DNA of 64,000 nucleotides from the NCBI GenBank assembly GCA_036346225.1, contig JARFIW010001480.1, positions 8,525,001 through 8,589,000 on the forward strand, read 5' to 3'. Below the pieces are notes generated by a model. The model did not search any database. It worked only from the letters and a program-made list of their open reading frames with translations, and was not told where the DNA came from. This stretch comes from Platerodrilus igneus (Eukaryota > Arthropoda > Insecta > Coleoptera > Lycidae). Made by a program: the position numbers and the translations under genes. This document shows positions 47,620 to 58,749 of this stretch, piece after piece (within the stretch, counting starts at the first letter, position 1; every line of letters begins with the position of its first letter).

Positions 47620-48715
47620 AATGTAACACGACAAATTGGAAGCTAAAAGTAAATTACCTAGGGTTATGAATTTTTTAAAAACGAAGAACCTTCCACATCA
47701 TCAAATTGTAATTAAGAATCAAAAATCGACAAGTGACAGTGTCGAACAGTTAGAAAAAGGTCATGCGGAATGTAGCAAATATATTGCTGACGGAGTTCAG
47801 CAAAAAGACAGGGTCGTTAAACGCATATTTCTAGCAAGTCCTCATAAGCAATCTCAATCAGATTTATTTTCCTTAGATTTGTATGTAGATGATCAAAAGG
47901 TAGATACAGACAGAATTTTACTTTACAATCCGCTTTCATTTTTCCTAGTCATCCAAAATCGCCGAGGTCCTTTAGTCCGGATTATTATTATAAAGCACAA
48001 AACCAAGACAAAAATTGAATGCATTTGATCGCGCTACTCAAACATTCTCAATGCATTGTATTATCAACCAGGCTGGCTCTTTGCTAATAGTAACTTGTTC
48101 CAAACACTTGAATCCTTAAGCAGCAGCAATGTAGGCACTTCCAACTTTTCTGATAGAAAAGACAAATATTCTCCCAAATCAAACACTAGTAAAACCTCAC
48201 TACACGTGGGGAATAATCCGTCCAATTCCTCTGCAATCAATTGCAGAACCTGCTGGTATTGCAAGGTGTCCAGCCATGATATTTATCGTTGCACTAAATT
48301 TCTTGGCCTGTCTAATGAAGAAAAATTTCGTTTTCTTAAATCTCAATCGTTTCAATTGCATCGGCGCCAAACACCTGTTGCACGAATGCAAATCCAAGTC
48401 TTGTTTCTTGTGTGGTAAAAGGCATCACACCATCCTGCACAACAATCAGCAAACAAATTCGAAATCTTCTGAACGAAACACCGCCTCCAATGCTCATTCC
48501 AATACTGGAGCAATTTCTAAAAAAATCCAAGGTAGCTCGACAGCGCCTCCTCCAATTGATGAAAACTATGATGCTTGCTCCAATCAAAATTTGCGGTCTC
48601 CTGTGGTCAGTCAATCTAGAGGTTCAACCAATTCGAATCTAAATGTTTCAACTGCCGAGTTTAGTGCTCGTAACACTTCCCAGGCATCTTTAGTGTCGTC
48701 ATCCCTTTTACGGGT
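47620..48715 (+). pseudogene. BEL/Pao gag, left copy
   Basis: The 5' end of gag is missing: coding homology starts abruptly near 47620 without a leader or LTR. EAKSKLPRVMNFLKTKN and a helical region are followed by a frame change near 48030, then a Ser/Asn-rich linker. The zinc knuckles read CRTCWYCKVSSHDIYRC, CIGAKHLLHECKSKSC and CGKRHHTILHNN. One extra A near 48320 shifts the frame relative to the right copy. Confidence 0.85.
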
Positions 48716-49250
48716 AATGGCGATCCTGAAGTGTTATTAGCCACGGCTGTGGTCACCCTCATGTCCATCGAAGGTAATCCCATAAGGGCTCAGGTAGTCC
48801 TGGATAATGGTAGCCAATCATCCTTCATTACAGAGAATTTGGTGTCCTTACTAAAACGAACACTTCCGATAATCGTTTAAAATTTACTGGCATTGAGTGT
48901 ACTTCAGTTAAGTCCCAGAAAATGGCAAATATCGTCATACATTCCAGCGCTCTAAGGCCGTTCCAACTTCAACTATCTTGTTCCGTTCTTCCGGTGATCA
49001 CTTCTAATTTACCTAGATTTCTGTTGAATCCAAATCTATTGAATATTCCGCCAGAGTTTGATTTAGCTGATCCTGAATTTTATATACCTTCCGCTATTGA
49101 TATCCTAATAGGAGCTGACGGTTATTACGATTTACTCCTTCCGAAAATATTCAAACTAGGTCCGAAACTTCCTACTCTCCAACTAACCAAGTTGGGTTGG
49201 GTAATTGGTGGGCAAATGCCTATTCAAAACTCCTTTAGCGAAAGAGTTCT
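48716..49250 (+). pseudogene. BEL/Pao protease, left copy
   Basis: The active site VVLDNGSQSSFITENLV lies around 48790-48845. The C-terminal part includes IDILIGADGYYDLLLPK and KLGWVIGGQMP. Two homopolymer differences from the right copy (near 48710 and 48855) break the frame. Its role is to process the Gag-Pol polyprotein. Confidence 0.87.
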
Positions 49251-50400
49251 GCTGTTGTGTCAAAATGACATTGGTTCAAAAATATCTATAGATGAGTTTC
49301 TGCCTAAATTTTGGGAATTAGAAGGCATTCCTTATTCAATTCCTCTTTCAAAAGACGCTGAGCAAGCCGAAGAAAACTTCATAAAAACCCACAAGCGTTT
49401 AGAAAACGGCGTGTTTCAAGTAGACTTGCCTTTGAAGAATGTGACAGGGCAATCCGAACTTGGCGGGTCCTTTCATATAGCAAGAAAGCGGTTTCTTAGT
49501 CTAGAGAAGCGCCTTCATAATGACCTTGGCCTCTTCTCGGAATATAAAAAATTCATAAACGAATATATTTCGTTGAATCACGGTACTTATGTTCCGTTCG
49601 ATGAAACAAGTCCAAATGCTAATTTCAAGTACTTCCTCCCGCATCACTGCGTAATAAAAGAAAGCAGTGACACCACAAAATTACGGGTTGTGTTCGACGC
49701 CTCCTGCAAGACCTCTACTGGTGTTTCCCTCAACGACATCCTACATAAGGGTTATCAAGTTCAACCCGAGCTGTATGATATCCTCTGTAGATTTCGTTTG
49801 CATCCTTTCGTCCTTACTTGTGATATCGAGAAGATGTATCGACAAGTGCTAATCAATCCGCATCAAAGACATTTGCAGAATATTCTGTGGAGGGATTCTC
49901 CTCAAGATGCTCTCAAATGCATTCAGCTTTCCACTGTAACTTATGGCGTTACTTGTTCTTCATTCCTGGCCACTAGAGTTCTTAGCAAATAGCTTCCGAT
50001 CCAAATAATGAATATCCCTTTGCCAAACATGCTTTGTTAAACCAGACTTATGTTGACGACATTTTGTATGGTTGTTCTTCTCTTCAGATTTAAATGCTTC
50101 ATATCGTGAATTAAATGAATTGTTAAACTCAGCTGGTTTTCGCCTGCACAAGTGGGTCTCCAATTCTCCGCAGTTTAGGAGGCTATACTCTAAACTTTCC
50201 GATTCTGTAAATTTTGAAATTAAAATTGAAGGCAGGCCGAACAAGGTATTAGGCCTTTCTTGGAACCCTATTTCCGATATTTTTTCTATTTCGCTTCCCA
50301 AGATTTTTCGCGATAATCCGCCTTCCAAACGTAAAACTTTGTCCATCATCGCTCAAATGTTCGATCCCTTAGGCTTGCTGGGACCATACATAGTCATAGG
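49251..50400 (+). pseudogene. BEL/Pao reverse transcriptase, left copy
   Basis: The open frame 48922-49992 covers KRFLSLEKRLHNDLGLF, YFLPHHCVIKE, LRVVFDASCKTSTG and CDIEKMYRQVLINP (motif A). A one-base deletion at about 49988, shared with the right copy, shifts the frame before TYVDDILYG (catalytic Y-V-D-D, 50045-50070). The thumb follows in the frame from 50072 with AGFRLHKWVSNSPQFRRLYS, GLSWNPISD and FDPLGLLGPY. Confidence 0.93.
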
Positions 50401-51601
50401 GAAAATATTTATGCAAAGACTGTGGCAATCGAAATTGCCCTGGGATGAACCATTAGGTCACGAATTCAGTAATGATTGGAATAAATTCATAGATTCAATT
50501 GCTTCCTTGCAACATTTAAAAATTCCTCGTAATCTATTTTTAGAAAAATCAGTCGCCATTATCCAACTTCATGGGTTTGCAGACAGTAGTGTCAAGGCCT
50601 ACGGAGCTTGCTTATACGTCCGAACAACATATTCAGATAACACGGTTTCTTGTATGTTGATTACTTCTAAGTCCAGAGTGAGTCCTCTTAAAACAATTTC
50701 CCTTCCGCGACTAGAGCTATGCGCAATGGTCTTATTAGTCAAACTTACAGAAAGAGTTTTGGAAATCTTTCACAATGCACTAAATTTTGAGTCTATAAAT
50801 TTATGGACTGATTCCCAAATATCTCTTCACTGGATTGCATCTTCTCCTTCGCGTTGGCAAACATTCGTTGCCAACAGGGTATCTTTAATTCAAGGCTGCT
50901 CCTTTCAAGCACACTGGCGGCATGTTGCTTCTTCTGACAACCCTGCCGATTTACTTTCCAGAGGGCTACTGGCTCCTCAATTGATGATTTCCGACTTATG
51001 GTGGCGCGGGCCTGAGTTTCTTTCGTATGCAAATGTCAATTTCTCTGATTACGATTCAAGGGATGTTCCAAAGGTTATTCCTGAGACAAAAAAGGCCAAC
51101 CTTAAGGTGTTACTCTCAGAAATAAATCCGATAAATGAATTTTGGACGCAACTATTTAGTAGATTTTCTCAAATCAATAGGTTATTGCATACTATATCTT
51201 ATGTTTTCCGCTTTGTTTCGAATTCTAAACGGTCAAGTGATAAAATTACAGGTCCTTTAACTATCCTAGAGATCAATTCTGCCTTAGCGCTGGTCCTTCG
51301 TCAACTCCAAGCTCAAGCTTTTTCTAAAGAAATTTCTGACTTGAAGGCACGAAAACCTATATCCAACAAAAGTGTATTATCACTGAATCCATTTCTGAAT
51401 GAAGACGGTCTTGTTTGCGTGGGTGGACGATTACAGCACGCTGACATAACTGAAAGACAGAAACATCCTATATTACTTCCAGCAAAGAATCATATAGTGT
51501 TTATGCTGTTAAAACAAGAGCATGTCCGACTCGGACACGCCGGTGCTCAATGCGCCCTTTCTAATTTTCGTTTACGTTATTGGCCTCTGAATGGCTTGCG
51601 A

Positions 51602-51606
<5 letters not shown>
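50401..51606 (+). pseudogene. BEL/Pao RNase H and start of integrase, left copy
   Basis: RNase H shows GFADSSVKAYGACLY, LPRLELCAMVLL and LWTDSQISLHWI, supplying the acidic active-site residues. Then come DNPADLLSRG, VGGRLQHADI and the integrase zinc-binding half QEHVRLGHAGAQCALSNFR. Homology to BEL stops at the codons for GLRA, where TA repeats begin, so the integrase core and 3' LTR are absent from this copy. Confidence 0.92.

Positions 51607-51649
<43 letters not shown>
51605..51649. repeat. (AT)n microsatellite at inner end of inverted-repeat arm
   Basis: A 45-bp AT array starts exactly where the left BEL copy ends. In the right copy the same place continues as normal integrase coding sequence. 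Confidence 0.95.
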
Positions 51650-51651
<2 letters not shown>

Positions 51652-52047
51652 TATGATTAGGGGTCATCAAGAGGTCTAATAGCACCGTTCCATGAACACA
51701 AAATACTCTCGACCTGAGCAAAATAAGAAATTTTAAAAGAAGCTTGAATTATGTAAGTAATCATTTGCTTTGTCGCATATTTGGAGAAGCGTTCAGTATA
51801 TTGGATTATAAATGCTTAAACCCGTGCTTCTTTAAAGAATATTGCACGTGGACAAGGAAGTTGTCGTTTCTTATAAAAAAAAAGTACTTATTTGCTATCA
51901 AGATTACGAAAAAGTGCACGGCTATTATTAAAGATTTCGTTTGATATTCTGTCAAGAACTTGATAGTACGAGTGTATTCATGTTTGCAGTGCAATGTCGC
52001 GTGAGTAACAGTGAAACGTAGACCGTATTTTGACAAAAGCGCATATA
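51650..52047. other. Spacer stretch, nothing recognised
   Basis: No motif or partner sequence was found between the AT array and the next element. Confidence 0.4.
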
Positions 52048-53107
52048 CAGTGTGTCTGCTTTTATGTGTCACGGCAAATATCTCGGTTATTATAGGAATT
52101 TCAGAGAAATGTTATATACAAAAGTTATTTACAAAATAAAAAGAACAATGGAGCATCAAATTTTTGAGATAGCAAATACATTCAAAATTTTAAATGGAAC
52201 ATACCAATTGTTATTACATATTCTTAAAGTGCTTAAAATTTTCTTTCCAACGATATATTACTCAATAATAATTAGACACAGAAATCGATTATTAAATAGC
52301 GCTTAACATGTACCTAATTGAAATAGGCATTCAAAACAGTGGGCGTCAAAACAATTGCTAGCGCTCACCTAAGCGAAGGAATTGATAATAATAACAACAA
52401 AGAAATACTAAATTACAAAATTAATTTAAAATGTTAAAGGTTATGTTCCACATGGCCTTCGTTATTTGCAAGACATCGCTGAGATCTAATTATTAAATTT
52501 TTTCGTGCTTTTTGCAACATACATGGTGCTATTTGACCACACGCTCTTCGAATGCGATCTTTAAGGATATCAAGACTCTCTGGGCGCGTTACATAAACAT
52601 GTTGTTTGAAATATCCTCAAACGAAAAAATCTAAAACAGAAAGATCTGGTGATCTTGCTGGTCAGTTGATGGGACCTCCATATCCGATCCATTTTGCACC
52701 AAACATGAACAACAATGTGGAATTAAATTACTAAGGAACAACTGTCAAGAAGCGCCATCAATTGTTTCACCGTCCACTGTTTTGAATGATTATTTCAAAT
52801 AGACGCCTGATGTTAAGCGCGATTTAATAATCGATTTCTACGTTTAATTGATTGGATAATTATTATTGAGTGATATACCGTTGGAAAGAAAATTTTCAGC
52901 ACTTTCGGAATATGCAATAATAATGCGTAAGTTCCATTTAAAATTTCGAATGATTTACTATATCTCAAAAGTTTGATGCTCCATTGTTCTTTTTATTTTG
53001 ACATATTATTGCAAATAAAAAGTTACACAACTTTTGTATATAACATTTTTCTGAAATTCTTACAATAGCCGAGATACTCACTGTTACACAAAAAAACAGA
53101 CACACTG
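52048..53107 (-). mobile_element. Internally deleted Tc1/mariner-like element, ~320-bp inverted ends
   Basis: A 1060-bp element is flanked by TA (52046-52047, 53108-53109), with inverted ends CAGTGTGTCTG...CAGACACACTG. Inverted similarity runs about 320-340 bp inward on both sides. The middle retains only the 3' end of a transposase on the minus strand. This is a MITE-like derivative of an autonomous element. Confidence 0.85.
52436..52700 (-). pseudogene. Tc1/mariner-like transposase C-terminal remnant
   Basis: On the minus strand this reads PARSPDLSVLDFF (region of the last catalytic acidic residue), then VYVTRPESLDILKDRIRRAC and RCLANNEGHVEHNL at the end, followed by TAA. This C-terminus is related to that of the transposase at 23304-24318 (both end in E-H-x-L-like residues after a conserved R/C-x-N-G/E stretch). 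One or two stops interrupt it. Confidence 0.78.
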
Positions 53108-53189
53108 TATAATATATTGGAAAGTAAGAAGGCGATTCATTAAACCTCGAGAACATTTCATTGATAATAAATGTGAATGAATGGACATT

Positions 53190-53560
53190 CTACTTTTCAA
53201 CCTATCCTCGTATTTAGTCTTGCAATTTGTACTCTAGATGTGTACTTGAAGCAAGTGATCATATCTTGAAACTAAATCAATTATTTTCACAAAATTACTG
53301 CTTTTTGGACCTATAGAAAATGTATTTTGACGATGTCCATGAAGCTGAAAATTACACGCTGCCAGTGTACGAATCACATTACAAATGCGAATCACGGTTG
53401 ATTTAATTTTCTCCTTTTCTTCACCAATTAAAATATCAACAGTAGAATTTTTTCCGTACGCGATAAGTTATGCTTGCTTGAAAATAAGCAAGAACTCCTT
53501 GTGAATTTTAATTTTTTTACTCGAGTCCCTCCAACAGTAATTTTTTTCTTAACCATCCTC
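53190..53560 (-). pseudogene. Possible hAT (DUF4371-like) transposase fragment
   Basis: On the minus strand an open stretch reads GEEKEKIKSTVIRICNVIRT, FQLHGHRQNTFSIG and NFVKIIDLVSRYDHLLQVHI. The last part resembles the helical N-L-I-x-x-Y-D-x-x-L region of TTF/DUF4371-type hAT proteins. Zinc-finger and catalytic motifs are not seen. The assignment is tentative. Confidence 0.4.
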
Positions 53561-54236
53561 CCGAGTCTTTACGCTCGAACGAGTCCTTATGTAGGTTACT
53601 GTTAGAAATAGATATTATTATTAAAAAACACAAATCACTCAACACACATAACAGAACAGTCTGCAATAGTTTTAGCAAAAAAAAACAAGACAGTGTTCGC
53701 TGCGGCTTTTGTAACTTTTTACTGATAAACAGCATTAATTAATACACTAAAGAATGTTCATCCAATAATATTAAATTTTGTGAACTGGATATGCTATTAA
53801 AAAGCTACAAAACTTGGAAGAAAAGGTATTTTGTAAATTAATTTAGTTTAGAATTTGACAGACTTTGACAGTTGATATTTTACAAAATATTTTTGTATTA
53901 TTAAACTGAACTTTAAAAATGTTTTGCACCAAATTTCTAATGAATAGTTACTACGAGTAGACTACGTTTGCTTAACCGCTGCTAATTCCTCTTTCAATAA
54001 TTCATCACTAAAATAAAAATGCCAGAAACGATTCATTTACGATCTACGGATAAAGAAGATGCGATGGTTCAGCGTATAGTAGAAAAAATTCTAAATTCAC
54101 CTAGTTTTATCAATAATATAGTCAGTCAATGTTACTAGCAGACCGCTATTCATGACGTATCCGCAGGTAACTAGAAATATTGATGCTTGTCCGGACCCTT
54201 CGAAGTCGACTGTAATCTATGGGAGCTGTAAATAGT
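53561..54236. other. Spacer stretch, nothing recognised
   Basis: No supported feature. The sequence flanks the BEL 3' LTR. Confidence 0.4.
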
Positions 54237-54705
54237 TGATTTTAGGGCCGCTGAACTCTTGATTTTAATAAAATGATAACAACGGATCCATATATACAGG
54301 TTTATTTACATTGGAAACAATACATTTCTCGGAGCGGATGAACATAACCTGATACACATGCAAGTGCAAAATCCAATCTCGTATTTAAACAATAACTAAT
54401 TATGTGCTAATGTACTTACAATAACATACGGATGGCACAAAGGGTTTTACTGGAGGTTTCAAACTTGCACTCACTAATTTATTTTAAACATAATGAAACG
54501 TATACTGGCGCGGTAGCTTTAGGACTGGGGAGCGGAGAGTTTTTAAGGGTTGAAACGGAAAGAATGTGCCTGCACGAAGATAAACGAGGGTAGAATGTGT
54601 AGCGATGCCGCATGATGTACAGCAGGTACTTTGTTATTGAAACGAACCGGTTGGAGGTAGAGAAAGATGAATTTAAATGTTAAATGTAGGAATGAAATTC
54701 CAACA
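54237..54705 (-). repeat. BEL/Pao 3' LTR, right copy
   Basis: On the minus strand, TGTTGGAATTTCATTCC follows a purine-rich CAGGGGCGGAATA (polypurine tract) shortly after the end of pol. The other end is placed at ...CTATTTACA (TG at 54237 on the plus strand), but this end is less certain. AATAAA is present near 54303 (complement). No matching 5' LTR is seen upstream of gag at 59825, and the sequence is unrelated to the LTRs at 3178 and 28376, so this is a second BEL family. Confidence 0.65.
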
Positions 54706-54815
54706 TATTCCGCCCCTGTGCAAAATCCAGATTTTCACAACAAATTCAAAAAGTAGGATAAAAAAGACAAACAACGTAAGAAAAGGGACAGGAAGGTGGA
54801 GTATGAAAATGAGAG

Positions 54816-56123
54816 TTACATTGAGAGAGAAGAGCTATCTGAAAATGGTAAAGGGCAGACCTTGGTAATAGGTCGCACAAAGGTTCCTTCTTTTGTTCGA
54901 AGACTAACGGATCGGACGTTCTGATCGGAGCCGGGATGAACGGCAACTACTCTGGCTAATGGCCATTTTAATGGAGGAACAGCGTCTTCCTTTAATATCA
55001 CCAACTCGTTTATTTCTAGATTTTTTGATGGAGATAACCATTTTGGACGACGTTGGAGACGACTCAAATATTCTACGGACCACCTTTTCCAAAACAATTG
55101 CTGGATACGACAACATTGTTGCCAAAGTGAAAGCATATTCTCAGGTAGGTGAGTAACCGAATGTTCTGGAAGGGAGGAGAGTGCACTACCGACTAAAAAA
55201 TGACCTGGAGTGAGGACTTCTTGATCGTTGGGGTCGTTAGAAAGAGGATAAATTGGTCTGGAGTTTAATATAGCCTCAATTTGGGCTAGGATTGTACTTA
55301 ACTCTTCGAAGGTGAAGTTTGAGTTACCGACTAATCGGCGTAAATGATACTTCGCGCTCTTTACAGCGGATTCCCAAATTCCGCTCCAATGAGGGCTATG
55401 AGGGGGGATGAATTTCCACTGAAAACCTTTTTCAGTGGCGAATGTTTGTATGTGATCTGAAACCAAGGCGTTTTTGAAAAAATCTTTTAAGTCTTTGAGT
55501 TGATTGCGTGCACCAAGGAAGTTGGTGGCGTTGTCGCTATATACAACTATTGGAATTGACCTTCGGGAAATAAACCGATTGAGGGCCAATATGAATGCTT
55601 CTGTCGATAACGATGAGACTAACTCTATGTGAACGGCTTTTGTGGCCATGCACACGAATATTGACATATAACATTTTAGGATAGGAGCTTTTCTAAGTTT
55701 TGAGGACCTGATTAAGAAGGGACCTCCATAATCAAGACCCACCCTTTCGAATGGTCTGAAAATTGAAACTCGGTCAGCAGGCAAACTAGCCATAATTTGT
55801 TGAAGCGGTTTCGCTCGAAATCGGAAGCAAATCATGCATTCTCGAATTACCTTTTTCATGGCTCGCAAGCCATTCAGAGGCCAATAACGTAAACGAAAAT
55901 TAGAAAGGGCGCATTGAGCACCGGCGTGTCCGAGTCGGACATGCTCTTGTTTTAACAGCATAAACACTATATGATTCTTTGCTGGAAGTAATATAGGATG
56001 TTTCTGTCTTTCAGTTATGTCAGCGTGCTGTAATCGTCCACCCACGCAAACAAGACCGTCTTCATTCAGAAATGGATTCAGTGATAATACACTTTTGTTG
56101 GATATAGGTTTTCGTGCCTTCAA
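54816..56123 (-). CDS. BEL/Pao integrase (right copy, open over 435 codons)
   Basis: This is the best preserved domain in the window. It begins inside the pol polyprotein after RNase H. The zinc-binding half has QEHVRLGHAGAQCAL and ECMICFRFRAKP (H-C-C arrangement). The core has GLDYGGPFLI, VVYSDNATNFLGAR and PHSPHWSGIWESAVKSAKYH, giving D, D and E. The C-terminal part has ILNSRPIYPLSNDPND, GHFLVG and a DUF5641-type ending with LARVVAVHPGSDQNVRSVSL. The ATG is internal; a frameshift near 56130 separates it from RNase H. It would join element DNA to the genome if the polyprotein were intact. Confidence 0.93.
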   Translation of the reverse strand: MKARKPISNKSVLSLNPFLNEDGLVCVGGRLQHADITERQKHPILLPAKNHIVFMLLKQEHVRLGHAGAQCALSNFRLRYWPLNGLRAMKKVIRECMICFRFRAKPLQQIMASLPADRVSIFRPFERVGLDYGGPFLIRSSKLRKAPILKCYMSIFVCMATKAVHIELVSSLSTEAFILALNRFISRRSIPIVVYSDNATNFLGARNQLKDLKDFFKNALVSDHIQTFATEKGFQWKFIPPHSPHWSGIWESAVKSAKYHLRRLVGNSNFTFEELSTILAQIEAILNSRPIYPLSNDPNDQEVLTPGHFLVGSALSSLPEHSVTHLPENMLSLWQQCCRIQQLFWKRWSVEYLSRLQRRPKWLSPSKNLEINELVILKEDAVPPLKWPLARVVAVHPGSDQNVRSVSLRTKEGTFVRPITKVCPLPFSDSSSLSM

Positions 56124-56136
56124 TTCAGAAATTTCT

Positions 56137-57004
56137 TTAGAAAAGCTTGAGCTTGAGTTGACGAAGGACCAGCGCTAAGGCAGAATTGATCTCTAGGATA
56201 GTTAAAGGACCTGTAATTTTATCACTTGACCGTTTAGAATTCGAAACAAAGCGGAAAACATAAGATATAGTATGCAATAACCTATTGATTTGAGAAAATC
56301 TACTAAATAGTTGCGTCCAAAATTCATTTATCGGATTTATTTCTGAGAGTAACACCTTAAGGTTGGCCTTTTTTGTCTCAGGAATAACCTTTGGAACATC
56401 CCTTGAATCGTAATCAGAGAAATTGACATTTGCATACGAAAGAAACTCAGGCCCGCGCCACCATAAGTCGGAAATCATCAATTGAGGAGCCAGTAGCCCT
56501 CTGGAAAGTAAATCGGCAGGGTTGTCAGAAGAAGCAACATGCCGCCAGTGTGCTTGAAAGGAGCAGCCTTGAATTAAAGATACCCTGTTGGCAACGAATG
56601 TTTGCCAACGCGAAGGAGAAGATGCAATCCAGTGAAGAGATATTTGGGAATCAGTCCATAAATTTATAGACTCAAAATTTAGTGCATTGTGAAAGATTTC
56701 CAAAACTCTTTCTGTAAGTTTGACTAATAAGACCATTGCGCATAGCTCTAGTCGCGGAAGGGAAATTGTTTTAAGAGGACTCACTCTGGACTTAGAAGTA
56801 ATCAACATACAAGAAACCGTGTTATCTGAATATGTTGTTCGGACGTATAAGCAAGCTCCGTAGGCCTTGACACTACTGTCTGCAAACCCATGAAGTTGGA
56901 TAATGGCGACTGATTTTTCTAAAAATAGATTACGAGGAATTTTAAATGTTGCAAGGAAGCAATTGAATCTATGAATTTATTCCAATCATTACTGAATTCG
57001 TGAC
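56137..57004 (-). pseudogene. BEL/Pao RNase H region, right copy
   Basis: The open frame 56137-56808 contains LPRLELCAMVLLVKL and LWTDSQISLHWI. The first RNase H acidic motif lies upstream, around 56850-56900, in a shifted frame. The rest matches the left copy, including DNPADLLSRGLLAPQ. The C-terminal end differs from the left by a short change around 56125-56140 that breaks the join to integrase. Confidence 0.9.
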
Positions 57005-58199
57005 CTAATGGTTCATCCCAGGGCAATTTCGATTGCCACAGTCTTTGCATAAATATTTTCCTATGACTATGTATGGTCCCAGCAAGCCTAAGGGATCGAA
57101 CATTTGAGCGATGATGGACAAAGTTTTACGTTTGGAAGGCGGATTATCGCGAAAAATCTTGGGAAGCGAAATAGAAAAATATCGGAAATAGGGTTCCAAG
57201 AAAGGCCTAATACCTTGTTCGGCCTGCCTTCAATTTTAATTTCAAAATTTACAGAATCGGAAAGTTTAGAGTATAGTCTCTAAACTGCGGAGAATTGAGA
57301 CCCACTTGTGCAGGCGAAAACCAGCTGAGTTTAACAATTCATTTAATTCACGATATGAAGCATTTAAATCTGAAAGAGAAGAACAACCATACAAAATGTC
57401 GTCAACATAAGTCTGGTTTAACAAAGCATGTTTGGCAAAGGGATATTCATTATTTGGATCGGAAGCTATTTGCTAAGAACTCTAGTGGCCAGGAATGAAG
57501 AACAAGTAACGCCATAAGTTACAGTGGAAAGCTGAATGCATTTGAGAGCATCTTGAGGAGAATCCCTCCACAGAATATTCTGCAAATGTCTTTGATGCGG
57601 ATTGATTAGCACTTGTCGATACATCTTCTCGATATCACAAGTAAGGACGAAAGGATGCAAACGAAATCTACAGAGGATATCATACAGCTCGGGTTGAACT
57701 TGATAACCCTTATGTAGGATGTCGTTGAGGGAAACACCAGTAGAGGTCTTGCAGGAGGCGTCGAACACAACCCGTAATTTTGTGGTGTCACTGCTTTCTT
57801 TTATTACGCAGTGATGCGGGAGGAAGTACTTGAAATTAGCATTTGGACTTGTTTCATCGAACGGAACATAAGTACCGTGATTCAACGAAATATATTCGTT
57901 TATGAATTTTTTATATTCCGAGAAGAGGCCAAGGTCATTATGAAGGCGCTTCTCTAGACTAAGAAACCGCTTTCTTGCTATATGAAAGGACCCGCCAAGT
58001 TCGGATTGCCCTGTCACATTCTTCAAAGGCAAGTCTACTTGAAACACGCCGTTTTCTAAACGCTTGTGGGTTTTTATGAAGTTTTCTTCGGCTTGCTCAG
58101 CGTCTTTTGAAAGAGGAATTGAATAAGGAATGCCTTCTAATTCCCAAAATTTAGGCAGAAACTCATCTATAGATATTTTTGAACCAATGTCATTTTGAC
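57005..58199 (-). pseudogene. BEL/Pao reverse transcriptase, right copy
   Basis: The frame 57466-59403 carries gag knuckles, protease and the first part of RT without a stop, ending at the same frameshift (about 57470-57480) seen in the left copy. The YVDD region near 57390-57410 lies in a different frame. The thumb (57005-57199 and around 57280) has private one- to two-base losses compared with the left copy. Motifs are those listed for the left copy. Confidence 0.92.
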
Positions 58200-58749
58200 A
58201 CAACAGCAGAACTCTTTCGCTAAAGGAGTTTTGAATAGGCATTTGCCCACCAATTACCCAACCCAACTTGGTTAGTTGGAGAGTAGGAAGTTTCGGACCT
58301 AGTTTGAATATTTTCGGAAGGAGTAAATCGTAATAACCGTCAGCTCCTATTAGGATATCAATAGCGGAAGGTATATAAAATTCAGGATCAGCTAAATCAA
58401 ACTCTGGCGGAATATTCAATAGATTTGGATTCAACAGAAATCTAGGTAAATTAGAAGTGATCACCGGAAGAACGGAACAAGATAGTTGAAGTTGGAACGG
58501 CCTTAGAGCGCTGGAATGTATGACGATATTTGCCATTTTCTGGGACTTAACTGAAGTACACTCAATGCCAGTAAATTTTAAACGATTATCGGAAGTGTTC
58601 GTTTTTAGTAAGGACACCAAATTCTCTGTAATGAAGGATGATTGGCTACCATTATCCAGGACTACCCGAGCCCTTATGGGATTACCTTCGATGGACATGA
58701 GGGTGACCACAGCCGTGGCTAATAACACTTCAGGATCGCCATTACCCGT
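58200..58749 (-). pseudogene. BEL/Pao protease, right copy
   Basis: In frame with RT and gag. The active site VVLDNGSQSSFITENLV lies at about 58620-58675. An R-to-Q difference two residues before it separates the two copies. The domain is intact in this copy. Confidence 0.9.

Larger units (their letters stand above)
46341..51606 (+). repeat. Left arm of 5.3 kb inverted repeat
   Basis: The outer end starts AACATTAATAGCC. The arm is an inverted near-identical copy of 55858-61125. It contains a (GGAC)n array, a mariner N-terminal fragment, a small Cys-containing frame and the BEL element up to the integrase zinc-binding region. It ends exactly at the TA microsatellite at 51605-51649. The arms are 5266 and 5268 bp long and differ by single-base indels, mostly in homopolymers, and a few substitutions. 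Confidence 0.93.
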
